Shown piece after piece: positions 1-12,400 of a DNA stretch of 64,000 bases. This stretch comes from Mesostigma viride (taxonomy: Eukaryota; Streptophyta; Mesostigmatophyceae; Mesostigmatales; Mesostigmataceae): positions 1,419,775-1,483,774 of the forward strand of contig RPFO01000296.1 of NCBI GenBank assembly GCA_009746045.1, read 5' to 3'. The notes beneath the pieces were generated by a model. It worked only from the letters and a program-made list of their open reading frames with translations. It did not search any database and had not been told where the DNA came from. The position numbers and the translations under genes were made by a program. How positions within the stretch are numbered: position 1 is the first letter of the stretch; the number at the start of each line of letters is the position of its first letter.

Positions 1-704
1 GACCGACCCCGCGTGTTGTGAATGACGCCGTATTACCGAATCCTGTTTCGAATCAGCACTTGAGGCAGCGGCCAGATCCGCCTGTAAGTTGAGCATCCGG
101 TTGATGTCGAAAGTGACATAGAGTTTATCGTTGTTTGCATTCCAACCGGTGCCGCTCCAAACATGCATAGCTAGAGAGACTTCGTGCATTTCTCAGTTTA
201 TGTTTGCGCCAAATTTTCTATTGTAATCCAAATTTGGAAAGTGGCAGTCACGCGTTATAACACTAGCCTTTTAGCTTTTACGCACAGATCCTGCCAATCT
301 CAAAGGTTGAAAATAAACACTGGCAGTTTGTTGAGCCAGACATTATCCTGCATATTGGACAAGCATCGAGCTGAAGCTACCAGTTCCCTGAAATTGTAAA
401 TGGAGGAGTAAGCAGGGAATTCACGCTAGGCATGGATGCGCTGTCATAATCGCTTTCATCCAAGCTGTCGTTTTTGGCAGCAAGGATGCATGTCTATCTT
501 AAATTTACAAGAAATCTAAAATATCAAGAATGACGTCATGTCTACATCTACAATTTGACCAGGAATGACCAGGAATGCTCTTGTGTATATATGGTCCACT
601 GACTCCACTCGTTGCCCCCTTGTTAACAAATGCAATGTGCTTGTCTCCAATGATATCATGGTGCCAGCCTCCTGGCATTCATGCTAGGAATACACTCAAT
701 ACAG
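1..704. other. No gene recognised
   Basis: Both strands hold only short open frames without family motifs. If the polymerase gene downstream begins outside the window, this is probably intron or upstream sequence. No RNA gene or repeat was recognised. Confidence 0.4.
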
Positions 705-826
705 GTATCAGTGGCGGCCCGTCCTGTGAGCCGGTATCACGGCTGTCCCAAGCCAGCGGGACACAGCTTCGAAATCATCCACCGGACTCCTCCATACGAG
801 AAGCACCCGTGACCAGCGTGCCTGAG
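705..826 (+). CDS. Possible upstream exon of the DNA polymerase gene
   Basis: An open segment is bounded by an AG acceptor (ends at 704) and a strong GTAAGG donor (starts at 827). It is rich in Ser, Pro and Arg and has no recognisable domain. It ends in phase 0, which matches the phase-0 start of the next exon at 1585. The boundaries and the phase match are the only support, so this is tentative; it would extend the disordered N-terminal region. Confidence 0.3.
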
Positions 827-1584
827 GTAAGGACCAGAAGCCATGATAGGCTGGGAAAATGACCGCAAGGCATCCGATTTTGGAACGAGGAAAAGCTGGA
901 ATATAGAAAAACTTGGAATCAGAAGATATGTACTATCATAATGACGTCCAGAAATGGTACTACGGAAATTTCTTATGTGTTTTTGTGCCAGAAAAGGAGC
1001 AGCAAATTCTAAGTATTCCTAGAGGAGACTCCTTTCGTATGCATGCTCTCCATTCTGTCTGCATCTTTGCAGCTGGAAACCTTAGTCACCTTCGGAGAGC
1101 AGGCTTAGATTACCTTACACTCCCAACCTGCTTTTTTTCAATGATCGCCTTTTATATTGTCGCCTTTCCATCGTCACTTTCCCTTGTACTTCCAACCTTC
1201 CACTCTCGTTTATGGTGCCTGACCAGCGCCTTGGCCCCCTCGATTAACTATATAACCTTTTTCCATACTGTTACCTAGCGTGGCCCACCACGCATGCTGC
1301 TGGCAACCGCATATCCTGTCAGCTCTGCATCCAGTTTCGCTGACGTTTGATATCTTGGTACTGCTGTCTGCTAATGAGGAGTCTGAGCCGATATAGGTTG
1401 TATCAATGCCTAGGCATATATAGATTGGTCTGCGTGACAACTGACAAGCAAGCGCTGCCTGGAGATGCAGCGGTTTGGACAATTATATCGTTGCCGTCAT
1501 ATCCCACCCTGAAGACCAATATCAAACACTGATGTCAGTGCAAATATAGATTCCCCTTATCCATTTCGCATGCTCACATCACAG

Positions 1585-2171
1585 GACGCAGCCAGGGAGG
1601 GTCCCCAGCAGATCCCCCTCTACCCCCTCTTCTCTCAACGGCCCAAGTCAGCACCTCCAATGCCGACAGGGGCACAGAACCCTGCGTTAGATAGGCCCGC
1701 TCGGCCCACCAGGGAGCCAGTGCCCCCTCATGGCAGCCCCCCGCCACCGAGAGGAGGGGCAAGTCCACCCGGGAGGCACCCAAGTCAAGCCACAACAGGG
1801 CAAGCCGACCAAGCCCAAGCCAGGGCAGGACAGGTCATAAGAGGCCAGGGCGGGACTAACCAAGCTAGGGCAGGCCCAGGTGGGGTAGGCGCCTCCGGGC
1901 CAGGCCAGGCCATCCCAGGGACGCGACAGGGTGGTGAACGGCCTGCTGATTCTGTGGCGAGGAATGTATTGGCCTCCGACGCAGCGGCTCCCGTGGCGAG
2001 GAATGCGGCGCTTGCAGGGCTCCCGCGTGCCAAAAATAGCAAGGACCTGGTGTTCCTGGATAACCAGGGTGCGATGGACGGCTTTGTGGGCCAGCTGTCG
2101 CAAGCGGAGAGCGTCGCGTTCGGCGTGCTGCTCAAGGATAGCGCCAGCGCCGAGGTGTTCAGCACGCTACG
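1585..2171 (+). CDS. Polymerase exon 1: disordered leader and start of exonuclease-like domain
   Basis: The acceptor is TCACAG and the donor is GGTGAG. The first ~140 residues are rich in Pro, Gly, Ala and Arg and look disordered. The last ~45 residues (from SKDLVFLDNQ) become a folded-looking alternating pattern typical of the first strand of the exonuclease-like domain of A-family enzymes. It ends after two bases of an Arg codon, which the next exon completes. An ATG at 1570 is in frame, but it sits in the presumed intron. Confidence 0.65.
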
Positions 2172-5100
2172 GTGAGGATGATGGATGGGATCTCGATCTG
2201 ACTTACAATGCTGCTTCAGGAATTGTTACCTTTGAATGTCTCCAACGCTTATCATCGCATCTGCGCCAGTCTAGCTTGTCTCGCACTTCAACCATCGCGA
2301 GCCCATCATCATGCTTCAACCATCGCAAGCCCACCGTCATGCTTCAACGATTGCAACCACTCTTAAGGAATCTGTTATGGGAGAAGAAAAATATCAGGGT
2401 GTGGGGTTCGGTGGTTGGGACGGGGGACATGTTGCGGCTCCTCTGGCCAGCACGGTCCACAGCCAATCGCCTTGTGATGTGCCTTGCCCTTGATATCTTT
2501 TCTGTTGACTGAGCCTGTCGGAGGACTGCGAGTCTTAAGAGACCCAGATATCGATACACCAAGAGTTTCCGTGTATTTCCCAGCAACGAAGAAGTCTGTT
2601 GCAGCTAGGTGGCATGAATTGGACCTCGGGTCCTCTGGCAGTGAGGCCTTGGCACCTTTCCGTCCTCCAATATAAAATATATATACTTTGCCTATATATG
2701 CCTTAGATATAGGCAAAGTTGGGCATGGGGGAATGATGATGTTGCCTGCCACCTACCTTGTTGGCATGCGTATATATGGTCTAAAGTTATTCTCACAGCC
2801 ATGGATCTAGGATCCAGGAAAGAAAAGAACGGATGAGAAGAAAAGGAAAAGCACTCAAAAGTCCAGGAAACGTGCAACCACGTTGATCCATTTTTCCTGC
2901 CAACTGACCCTTTTATGTGCTTAGTCCAATGGGGCTGTATTGCTCGATGCTTGCTGTGTGGTTGACGGTGCCTGCAGGGACCTCTCGTCTTCGCAAATGC
3001 GCATCGTCAGGAAGAAGGTAATGACTGAACGCTGCAGTGACAGCTGGCATTCACCTCCTTTTCATGAAATTCAGTGTTCTATGAGCCCCCATTTAGGTTG
3101 CTGACCAAGGGCAACTTCATAAGAGTTTGACTAGGGAATTTTTCAGACAACGGAGCACAACTATAGTTTTATAGAATACTACCACAGCTTTTCCACACCT
3201 TACTGAATACAATCATGTGCAGGACTTCCTTCCATCTTCTGATCCAGCAACCGATACACCTATGAGTAGGGCTTGTGTCTCCTTTCTGATCCGACTCATT
3301 TGTACGAGTATGCGTCGAGCCTGCATCTCTCTCTCTCCCCTTTTGCAGAGGAAGGAGCTGTACGGCGACTCACCAGCAGACGACGACTCGGCCACGCTGC
3401 CCGCCAACACGCTCGTCCCCGACTTGATCGGTGTCGGGTTTGTGATCCTAGGACAAACACCCCCTGATCATTCCCACGACCCCGCAGCTCCCCTTGATAA
3501 CGCCACCTCCTTGCCCCAGGCCAGATCTGCAGAGGGCCCATCCGCAAGGCCTAATGGCCCGCCGCTTTACTTGCTCCCCTTGGGGGACTTCGGCGTGAGC
3601 GTGATCCCCGAACGCCGTGCGGCGCAGGGTGCGGCCAGGGACCGGGCGCTGCGCCTGCTGGCATCGTTCCTGCGGTCGCCCCACGTGCGCAAGGCGTGCT
3701 TTAACCTGCAGGCCACGCTCGTACAGCTCATGGCCGCTGGGGTGGCCGAGGCGACGGTGGTTGCCGCGTGTCGCATGCCCGATCACCTGCGGGACCCAAG
3801 GATCATGGTACGTCCGTCGATGTGTTGATATGAATACAATAGTTGTCTCATTGATGATGAAACCCGAGGATCATAGTGAGTCCTTAGAAGGACAAGAACC
3901 CTCTGAATGGCGAGAGGCCTTAGAATCACGGAATCCCGCCAATGGGTTCTAATATGGGTTTATGTAGATTTTCTAGAGATATGCGATCCGACCAGGATCC
4001 GACAGCTGTAGGGGTGACGGGGCGCCTTCGCGAGGCCTGATTCGGTCTGGGATGATGTGCTTTGGTTCCATGTGCTCATCGGACAAAGAATCACTGTTTC
4101 AAACCTACCATGGCAATAACCATGTCTTTGAATCCTACCATAGCAATAACCATGTCTTTGAATCCTACCATAGCAATAACCATGTCTTTGAATCCTACCA
4201 TAGCAATAACCTATCATCCTATTTGCGCGTCTGGGCAAGCAGGTGTCCACGCACGGGCATGCTCGTTTCTATGGTAGGCGTCCGTGGTGGATCTGCCAAC
4301 CGGCCGCTCTGCCTGCTGGATGCCCTGGCCAGCCATGCCCAAGCTAGTTCTTGCTTCTAGTCAGTCGAGATAATAAGGTCTGTTTCCCTTGCTTCTTGCG
4401 CCTGGAGCAAGTCATTTACTAGAGCATCCTCACTCGACGAATTCGACACGCTGTGGCATCCTTATTTAAACTAGAGTATTCTCGCCCAACGAATACGACA
4501 CGCTGTGGCATCCTTTTACACGCTCCACGTCCCAGGGATGGCCCGTGCTATCAACACAAGTGGTGCTGGTTCGGCACGCTATGGCTTAACTAACTGTTTG
4601 GCATTCGTACACATGCTTGCTCCCTATCCCAGGCGTGGCATTCCCTATATAGCCTAACCTGGACTCTGTACGACTCTGTGGACTCTGTATGGCTCTATGG
4701 TTTCAACCCTAATAAATACCCATCCTGTGCTCCCCCTCCCAGGCATGGCTAGTGGAGCCGGAGCTCCCCTCCTACGACCTGCCCGCGCTGCTGGCTTGGG
4801 CGGGCGTCCAGGGTGGTCCTGGGGGCCCCGCGTCCCAGCCCGAGGCCTGCACCGGCCTCCCCCCCTCAACGCAGGCAGCTCTCTCTTTGGCTTCGACGCC
4901 CGAAGCGCCGCTGGTCAACCCGGTGGACCTCTTCCGGTGCGACCTGGAGGCCTCGGCGCGGCTGGGGGGGTCCCTTGGGCGGCGGCTTGGGCTGGACGAG
5001 GCCGCCCCAGAGGGGGCGTGCAGGGCGGCAGGCGCAATGAGCACCGAGGTGCAGCTTGCGGCGCTGCTGGCCAGGTGGGGGTGGGGGTGGGGTAAGGGTG

Positions 5101-8100
5101 GGTGGATGTGGGGGGGGCTGTTGGCAAATTTGGCGTGTGGGTGAGGGGTCATGTGGGTAGGGTTGTTGGCAAGGGGGGGGGGGGGGTCACGTGGGTGAGG
5201 CTGTTGGCTAGGTGGGTGGGCATGTGAGGAGCAGGATAAATGTAATAGGGTGCTAGGATAAGTGTGCTAGGGTGCACGATACCATAGACTAAAATAGTGC
5301 GAAGTGTAGTCCAACTTGTATCATTGAGCTGTCTGGGGCCACACTCATGCATGCTGTGGACAGGGGCTTTTCTGGTGTAGAGAGGGGGGTGCTGCTGGAT
5401 GCTGTGTTCTAGACGCCCACCCCCTGGAAACTGCTGCTTCGTTGTGACGCGTGCAAACCGGCAAATGAACCTTACGGAATAAGGGCTAACTAAACTGACT
5501 AAGTAGCTAAGGAACTAGGTAACTAACCAGCTATCAGCTGTGTTTACTACTTGCACACTGCAGGCTGGAGCTGACTGGGACCCCCGTGGACGAGACGTAC
5601 ATGTCCCACAAGGGCCAGGCACTGCAGGGTCGCATGGAAACTCTGGTAGCCCAGAGCCACGCTTGCGTCGGCCACGAGTTCAACCTGGCCAGCCCCCTGC
5701 AGCTGTCCAAGGTGCTGTTCGAGGAGCTGGGGCTCAAGCCACCCCCAGCGGTGGCGGGTGTCAGTCGTAAGGCGGCCACCACACACGCGACAACAAACGA
5801 GACAGCGCTGCAGCAGCTGGTGGGGGTGCACCCGCTGCCCGCGCTGGTGCTGGAGTACCGGAATATCGCCAAGCTCAAGGTGCGTTCAAAGAAGCCCAGC
5901 GGTAGAAATAGTTAGTACTGGCAACTGGCACGCTATATCTTCGTACAGTGCTGCCGGCGCTGGTGCTCGAGTACCGCAACACTCAAGGTGGGTGACCTGT
6001 CCTGCAACTGAAGCCTTGCGCACGCTTGGAACTAAACCTTGAACACGCAGCTGTATACATAGTTGCTGTTAGGAGTGAATGACGTTGTCGGCGCTGATGC
6101 TTGCGTATCACAACATTGAGAAACACATGGTGAGGAGCAGATATTCTATTTCTAGTATCCGCTGTTAATGCCGCACAACTGCTAGCAGTATGTTTGTAAA
6201 TCATGGTCGGTGGTGCTGCTGAAATGCCGCAACAGTCAACACTAATGGCCCCTTTCTACACTAGTTTCGTAAAACTTTCGTTAACTTTACGGGGAAAAAA
6301 TTACACGGGAAAAAAAAAGAACGCTACACTGCAACGCTCAGCACGAATAGAATGCGCTGCTTAGATTCTTCGCTGTCCACGGCAGCAAAGTGCTTATAGT
6401 GTCCACTGCCCAAAGCATTATGGTGCATAGAGTGTCCGCTGCCCATGCCAGATGTGGAAGACACCTCACGGTTGGCATAGGGAAGTGCCGCTGGTGCAAT
6501 ATCTCGAACAACGGCAAACCCTTTCTGCTTCTTTCTTTGCCCTCTTTGTACCCGTTTCCTCTCCCTTTGTCTTGTCCAAGGCCACAGTCCACCTGGGCCG
6601 GCTGTGCTCATAGGCCGTAAGGGGGTAAGTCTTAGGTAAAGTAGGTAAGTTGCAAACATGCAACTTACCGTACCTAAGACTTACCCCATATATTGATCTA
6701 TGCCTCTTTCCACTCGTGGTTACCCCTCTGTCCTGTTCGACTAACGTCAAGACTTACCCTGACTTGCACTGGTCTATGCCTCTTTGCACCCACTGTCACC
6801 CCTCTGACTTGATCAACCCTGGAATCCGTGCGGATGGACGCGCTAATGAGTTGACCCCCGTGAGGGCGCACACTCTCCACATCTTAACACACGTCTTAAC
6901 ACACATCTTAACACACATCTTAACACACATCTTAACACACATCTCAAGGCACATCTTAACACGCATCTTAACACACATCTTACGACACATCTCAAGGAAC
7001 ATCTTAACACACATCCTGACTCTAGCCTTCTACCTACCCTTTTGCCCACTTTCTACCCCATTGTTTGCTGCCTTTTCTCCTTTGCCTTGCTCTACGTGTC
7101 GCAGTCCACGTGGGTGGACACTCAAATAGGGCCACTGGTATCATATCTCAGATCTTTCCAACCCATCAATTGTCTTCTTTCTTTTGCCCCCTTTGTCTCA
7201 CCTTGGCCACACCACGCTGCAGTCCATCTGGGTGGATGCCCTGGCGGGCCACACAAAGCGTAACTAGCACTTACCTGAAACATTCTTGAAACTGCTTTTT
7301 GCCCTCCTCCTGCCCCTATGTTGTATTCCCATTGCAGCCCACCTGGTTGATGGTCTGGTGGGCCACACACAACGCTTCTCACATCTGCCCTTGTACTTCT
7401 TTCTTTGCCCCCTTTTTGCCCGCTTTCTACCCCATTCCTTGCTATCTTTCCCTATGTGTGTTCAACCCCGCAGTCCACCTTGGGGATGCCCTGGTGGACC
7501 ACACGCGTGGCGATGCCCTGGGCCACACTCATCATGTCTGAAATGCTTCTACCCTAATCTTTGTTGTCTGCGCCCCCTTCGCCTTACACATCGCTCCACA
7601 GTCCACCTGGGTCGACGCACTTGTGGGCCACACGCGGCGCGACCGGGCCGGCCAGGCGCGCGTGCACAGCCGCTGGCACGCGCAGAACACCGCCACGGGC
7701 CGGCTGAGCAGCTCCGACCCGAACCTGCAGTGCGTGCCCAAGTTTGTGCTCGAGGGGAGGCCGAGCGGGCGGCCTACCTTGGATGGGGGGGACTTCTTCG
7801 ATGACGAGGAGCCGCGCGAGGGGGAGGGGAGTGGGGCAGGGGCGCGGCTGGAGGGGGATGCGATTCGGATCAGCATCCGGGACGCGTTCGTGGCCAGGAA
7901 GGGGTGAGTTCCGAGTTATGACCAGGACGGGTGATTGTGGGTCCATCACGAGGAAAGGGTTCAACGCGGAGTTATGACCAGGACGGGTGATTGTGGGTCC
8001 ATCACGAGGAAAGGGTTCAAGGCGGAGTTATGACCAGGACGGGTGATTGTGGGTCCATCACGAGGAAAGGGTTCAACGCGGAGTTATGACCAGGACGGGT

Positions 8101-9368
8101 GATTGTGGGTCCATCACGAGGAAAGGGTTCAATGCGGAGTTATGACCAGGACGGGTGATTGTGGGTCCATCACGAGGAAAGGGTTCAACGCGGAGTTATG
8201 ACCAGGACGGGTGATTGTGGGTCCATCACGAGGAAAGGGTTAAAGGCGGAGTTACGACCAGGAAGGGTGATTGTGGGTCCATCACGAGGAAAGGGTTAAA
8301 GGCGGAGTTACGACCAGGAAGGGTGATTGTGGGTCCATCACGAGGAAAGGGTTCAAGGCGGAGTTATGACCAGGACGGGTGATTGTGGGTCCATCACGAG
8401 GAAAGGGTTAAAGGCGGAGTTACGACCAGGACGGGTGATTGTGGGTCCATCACGAGGAAAGGGTTCAACGCGGAGTTATGACCAGGACGGGTGATTGTGG
8501 GTCCATCACGAGGAAAGGGTTCAAGGCGGAGTTATGACCAGGACGGGTGATTGTGGGTCCATCACGAGGAAAGGGTTCAAGGCGGAGTTATGACCAGGAC
8601 GGGTGATTGTGGGTCCATCACGAGGAAAGGGTTCAACGCGGAGTTATGACCAGGACGGGTGATTGTGGGTCCATCACGAGGAAAGGGTTCAAGGCGGAGT
8701 TATGACCAGGACGGGTGATTGTGGGTCCATCACGAGGAAAGGGTTAAAGGCGGAGTTATGACCAGGAAGGGTGATTGCGGATCTATAACAAGGTAGGGGT
8801 GGGTATGGAGTTACCAGGAGGGGTGATCGTGGATTTGTGAAGTTATGTTCAGGGCCAACCGTGGACTCATGACCAGGATGGAATGCGTGTGAGCTTACTT
8901 GCTTGCTGGTGTGACTGTAAACGTGAGCGGCTTGAATACCATGTACACATAGTTGTCTCATAGTTGACATATGCTGGTATTGTTTGGGCTATACCCACAG
9001 AAATGTTCCCTGCCCGAACCACAGGCATATGGCACCGTTCCCCCTGGTAGTAGCTACCACCTACTGGTAGTTTCTGCGGCTAGCTAGCGCTGCTGGGTTT
9101 CCTCACAACCTTTGCTTTTTCTTGCAAACGCTGCTCCCGCCCCAGTCACGTGCTGCTGTGCGCCGACTACTCTCAGATCGAGCTGCGTGTGCTGGCCCAC
9201 CTGAGCGGCGACGCCAAGCTGATCGGCATGCTCGAGAAGGCGGGTCCGGACGGCGATGTCTTCCTACTGATTGCCACGCAGTGGCTGCACAAGCCCACCG
9301 GCGCCGTCACGCCGGAAGAGCGGCAGGCTGCCAAGGTAATGGATAGGTAGTACTAGAACTATGTAGTT

Positions 9369-9401
<33 letters not shown>

Positions 9402-9428
9402 GTACTACTATTACTACTACTACTACTG

Positions 9429-9470
<42 letters not shown>

Positions 9471-12400
9471 GGTAGTGCTGCTGTAGTGTAGCTCTATAAG
9501 GAAAGCCGTGAGGTATCATTAGGGAAAGTGCCGCCGTCGCATAGGACGAGCGGCAAACCACCGTGATACTACAGGTGCGGTGGTACTATAAGGTGCGGTG
9601 CTAATGCTGGTTGTAGGTATCTTTCTGCGATCGTTCTATGATACCCCGACAGTTAGGTACTTTAAGGTGCGGTGCTAATGCTGGTTGTAGGTATCTTTCT
9701 GCGATCTTTCTATGATACCCCGACAGTTAGGTACTATAAGGTGCGGTGCTAATGCTGGTTCTAGGTATCTTTCTGCGATCTTTCTATGATACCCCGACAG
9801 TTAGGTACATAGGAAAAGCCGGGGGGGGGGGGGGGGGGGCGAATATATGGTTCGGGATGTGACGGTCACGCCAGATTGGAATGTAGTTTCAGAGGTGTAG
9901 GCGTGTAGCAATTTGGGAAAACACATAGGAAAACTATGAACCAACCAAGCAGTTTGTGGGTATTCATCCGTTTTTCTTTATAATATCTCCCGCTCGTCGA
10001 CCACCGGCCACTGTGACGCGAAGATTGGCAGGATTTCAGGTAAGCTCCCTTTCTTCATGTGTGTCTCTCTCTCCCCCTTCTCTCTCTCTCTCTCTCTCTC
10101 TTTCTCTTCCCCTCCCCCCCCCCCCCCCCCCCCCCTACTACCACCATCATCACTCTCCCTTGTATTACCGTTTCCTATCACATTTGCCCCCTTGCAGCCC
10201 ATCTGTTACGCCATTCTGTACCGCCAGCGCACGCAGTCTACACGTTTAGTCTTACCATGCTCCCACAAAGACACGGCACTTCATCCCTTCCCCCATATCA
10301 TGCCCCCTCCCAGCGTGCGGTTGTTGCTATCAAAGCTGGCACGCACACCAACAAGAACAACGACACTCTGTTACCCTGTGACAGACTGAATTTCCTATCC
10401 CATGGACCCCCTCCCATAGCTTCTGCTACGGCGTGCTGTATCGCCGGGGCATCCATTGTACTTGCTATGTACACTCTCACAGTGCTTATTCGCCACATCC
10501 TCTTACTACCATATTAGTATACCATTAATAGTAGTATACCATTATGCCACCCATCCGTGCTGTATCCCACTATCCCCCTCCAGCTTTTCCCCGCTCCCAG
10601 CGCATCTGCTACGATGTGCTGTGCAGCTCAGGCGTGCAGTCTATGCCAGTTCCAGGACAAAACATAATGATACATGCTGCCATCAGTCATGGATTGGCTT
10701 GTATGCAATTCTTTGTCTAACATCCGTGCACCCATTCTAGCTCGATCGCCAAACTATTTTGAATAACTTGATTTAATACCGGTGCTGTCATGGTGCTTAT
10801 ATGCCAAACTTTTTCATATTTGTAAGGTGCTTGTATGCCAATTTGTTTCATATCATTGAGCCTGCCACGTGTGCTGTTTTCCTGTATCACTGCCTCCCTG
10901 TACCCAAACAGCGCGCCTGCTATGGCGTGATATACATGCGGGGCATGTCGTGCTGTAGGGCCAGTCAACATGCAGCTGATAATGTCTCTGTCAAACACGC
11001 TACTATTCTGTTTCCCTTTGACTACATCCCACCCAGCGCGTCTGCTACGGCGTGCTGTACGGGCAGGGCAAGGCCGCGCTGGCCTCCTTCCTCAAAGTCC
11101 CGGTGCTTCAAGCGCAGCGGCTGCTCGATTCGTTCCTCAACTTCTTCCCGCAGATGCGACAGTTCCTGCAGCGTGTCAAGGCAAGAGGCTCGCGGTTGCT
11201 CGCCAGTATTGCAGCAAACTAGATCATAGTCTCTCGCCTCACCACGGTGGATGTGGGCGTGGCTGCTTTGTGAATTGATACATAGTTGGCCTTGTCCGGT
11301 CTGGGACCAGAATTTTTTGCTGCACATGGTGGCGCAGCTTTCTGTACTACGTAATTCAGACTGGAAGCTTCGTGGTGCAGTTTATGCTAAATTCCATAAT
11401 GCAGCTTGTTTCTAGTCTGCATGGTCACAATGAGCTTTGTCCATAGTACTGTAGCAAGAATAATGTCGCAATATGTCAAGGAGACAACCAGCGCTGGCCA
11501 GAAATCAGGAGAATCCGGACCATGTCGCAATATGTGTCTGGCTGCTGGCAAAGATTCTGGCAACTTTCCGTGGTGCACAGTCTGGCAGTGATGCTAGCAA
11601 AAGTTATGCCATTGGCTCTCTGGCAAATACTCTGGCGACAACCCAGGCAGTGATACCGGCAGTAACTCTGCCATTCATCCTGGCAATGATTCTGGCACCA
11701 TTCCTGGCAGGGGTACTGGCCCCAAGTCCTTGTGACTGCATGGCATTGTACGGAGGTGCATGACCATATGCAGGGGACCTCCAAGTTGGGCTGTTGGTTC
11801 CTTAACCCCTGAACTCCTTGACCCCTTGACCCCTTGACCCCTTGACCCCTTGACCCTCTCACCCCTTTATCCCTTAACCACTTTGACCATTTAACCCGTT
11901 GACCACTGAGCCTGTTGGCTCTTCGATATCCAAACCCCTTGACCCCTTGGCCCTTTGGCAGTTTAGCCTGTCACCCATGTCTGCATCTCTTCTGCAATGC
12001 GATGGTCTCCTGCATGCAAGGGCATCCACCTGCTCTTGTTGTCCGTAGCTTTTGCATCATGAAATGGCAGCCTTATGTGCTTTGTTGAGCTTTGCTCGTT
12101 TTATATGTGTCACACGGACAGGCTCAAAGGGGACCGAACTGCGGTACGTAGCGTAGTACTAGCGCTTGTCACAAGGGTACTGCACCGGCAGGCTTTTTTG
12201 TGCGGGGGCTGAGTGTGATCCTGAAGTGCAGGCCTAGGTAGCTTCTAACGTTCGTCTCTAGACCTTGTACCTGCGCCAGGTGTGGCACAACTGTGATGGG
12301 CAGTCAGTACTTAGAGTGGTGTAGGGGACGTAGGGAGGCCTCTTTTCAGCTCCCACCCACCCACCCACGCTGCTCAGAGGGGCAACACCTTGTGTTCGAG

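Noticed and set aside
5100-5352. Coding continuation after exon 3
   Set aside because: The frame continues as G-rich low complexity; the donor at 5075 restores phase with exon 4 and the conserved LELTG start.
4101-8790. CRISPR array
   Set aside because: Repeats are directly tandem without unique spacers, the context is eukaryotic introns, and no cas genes are present.
10059-10517. 152-codon plus-strand ORF
   Set aside because: It runs through CT and poly-C tracts inside a polymerase intron.
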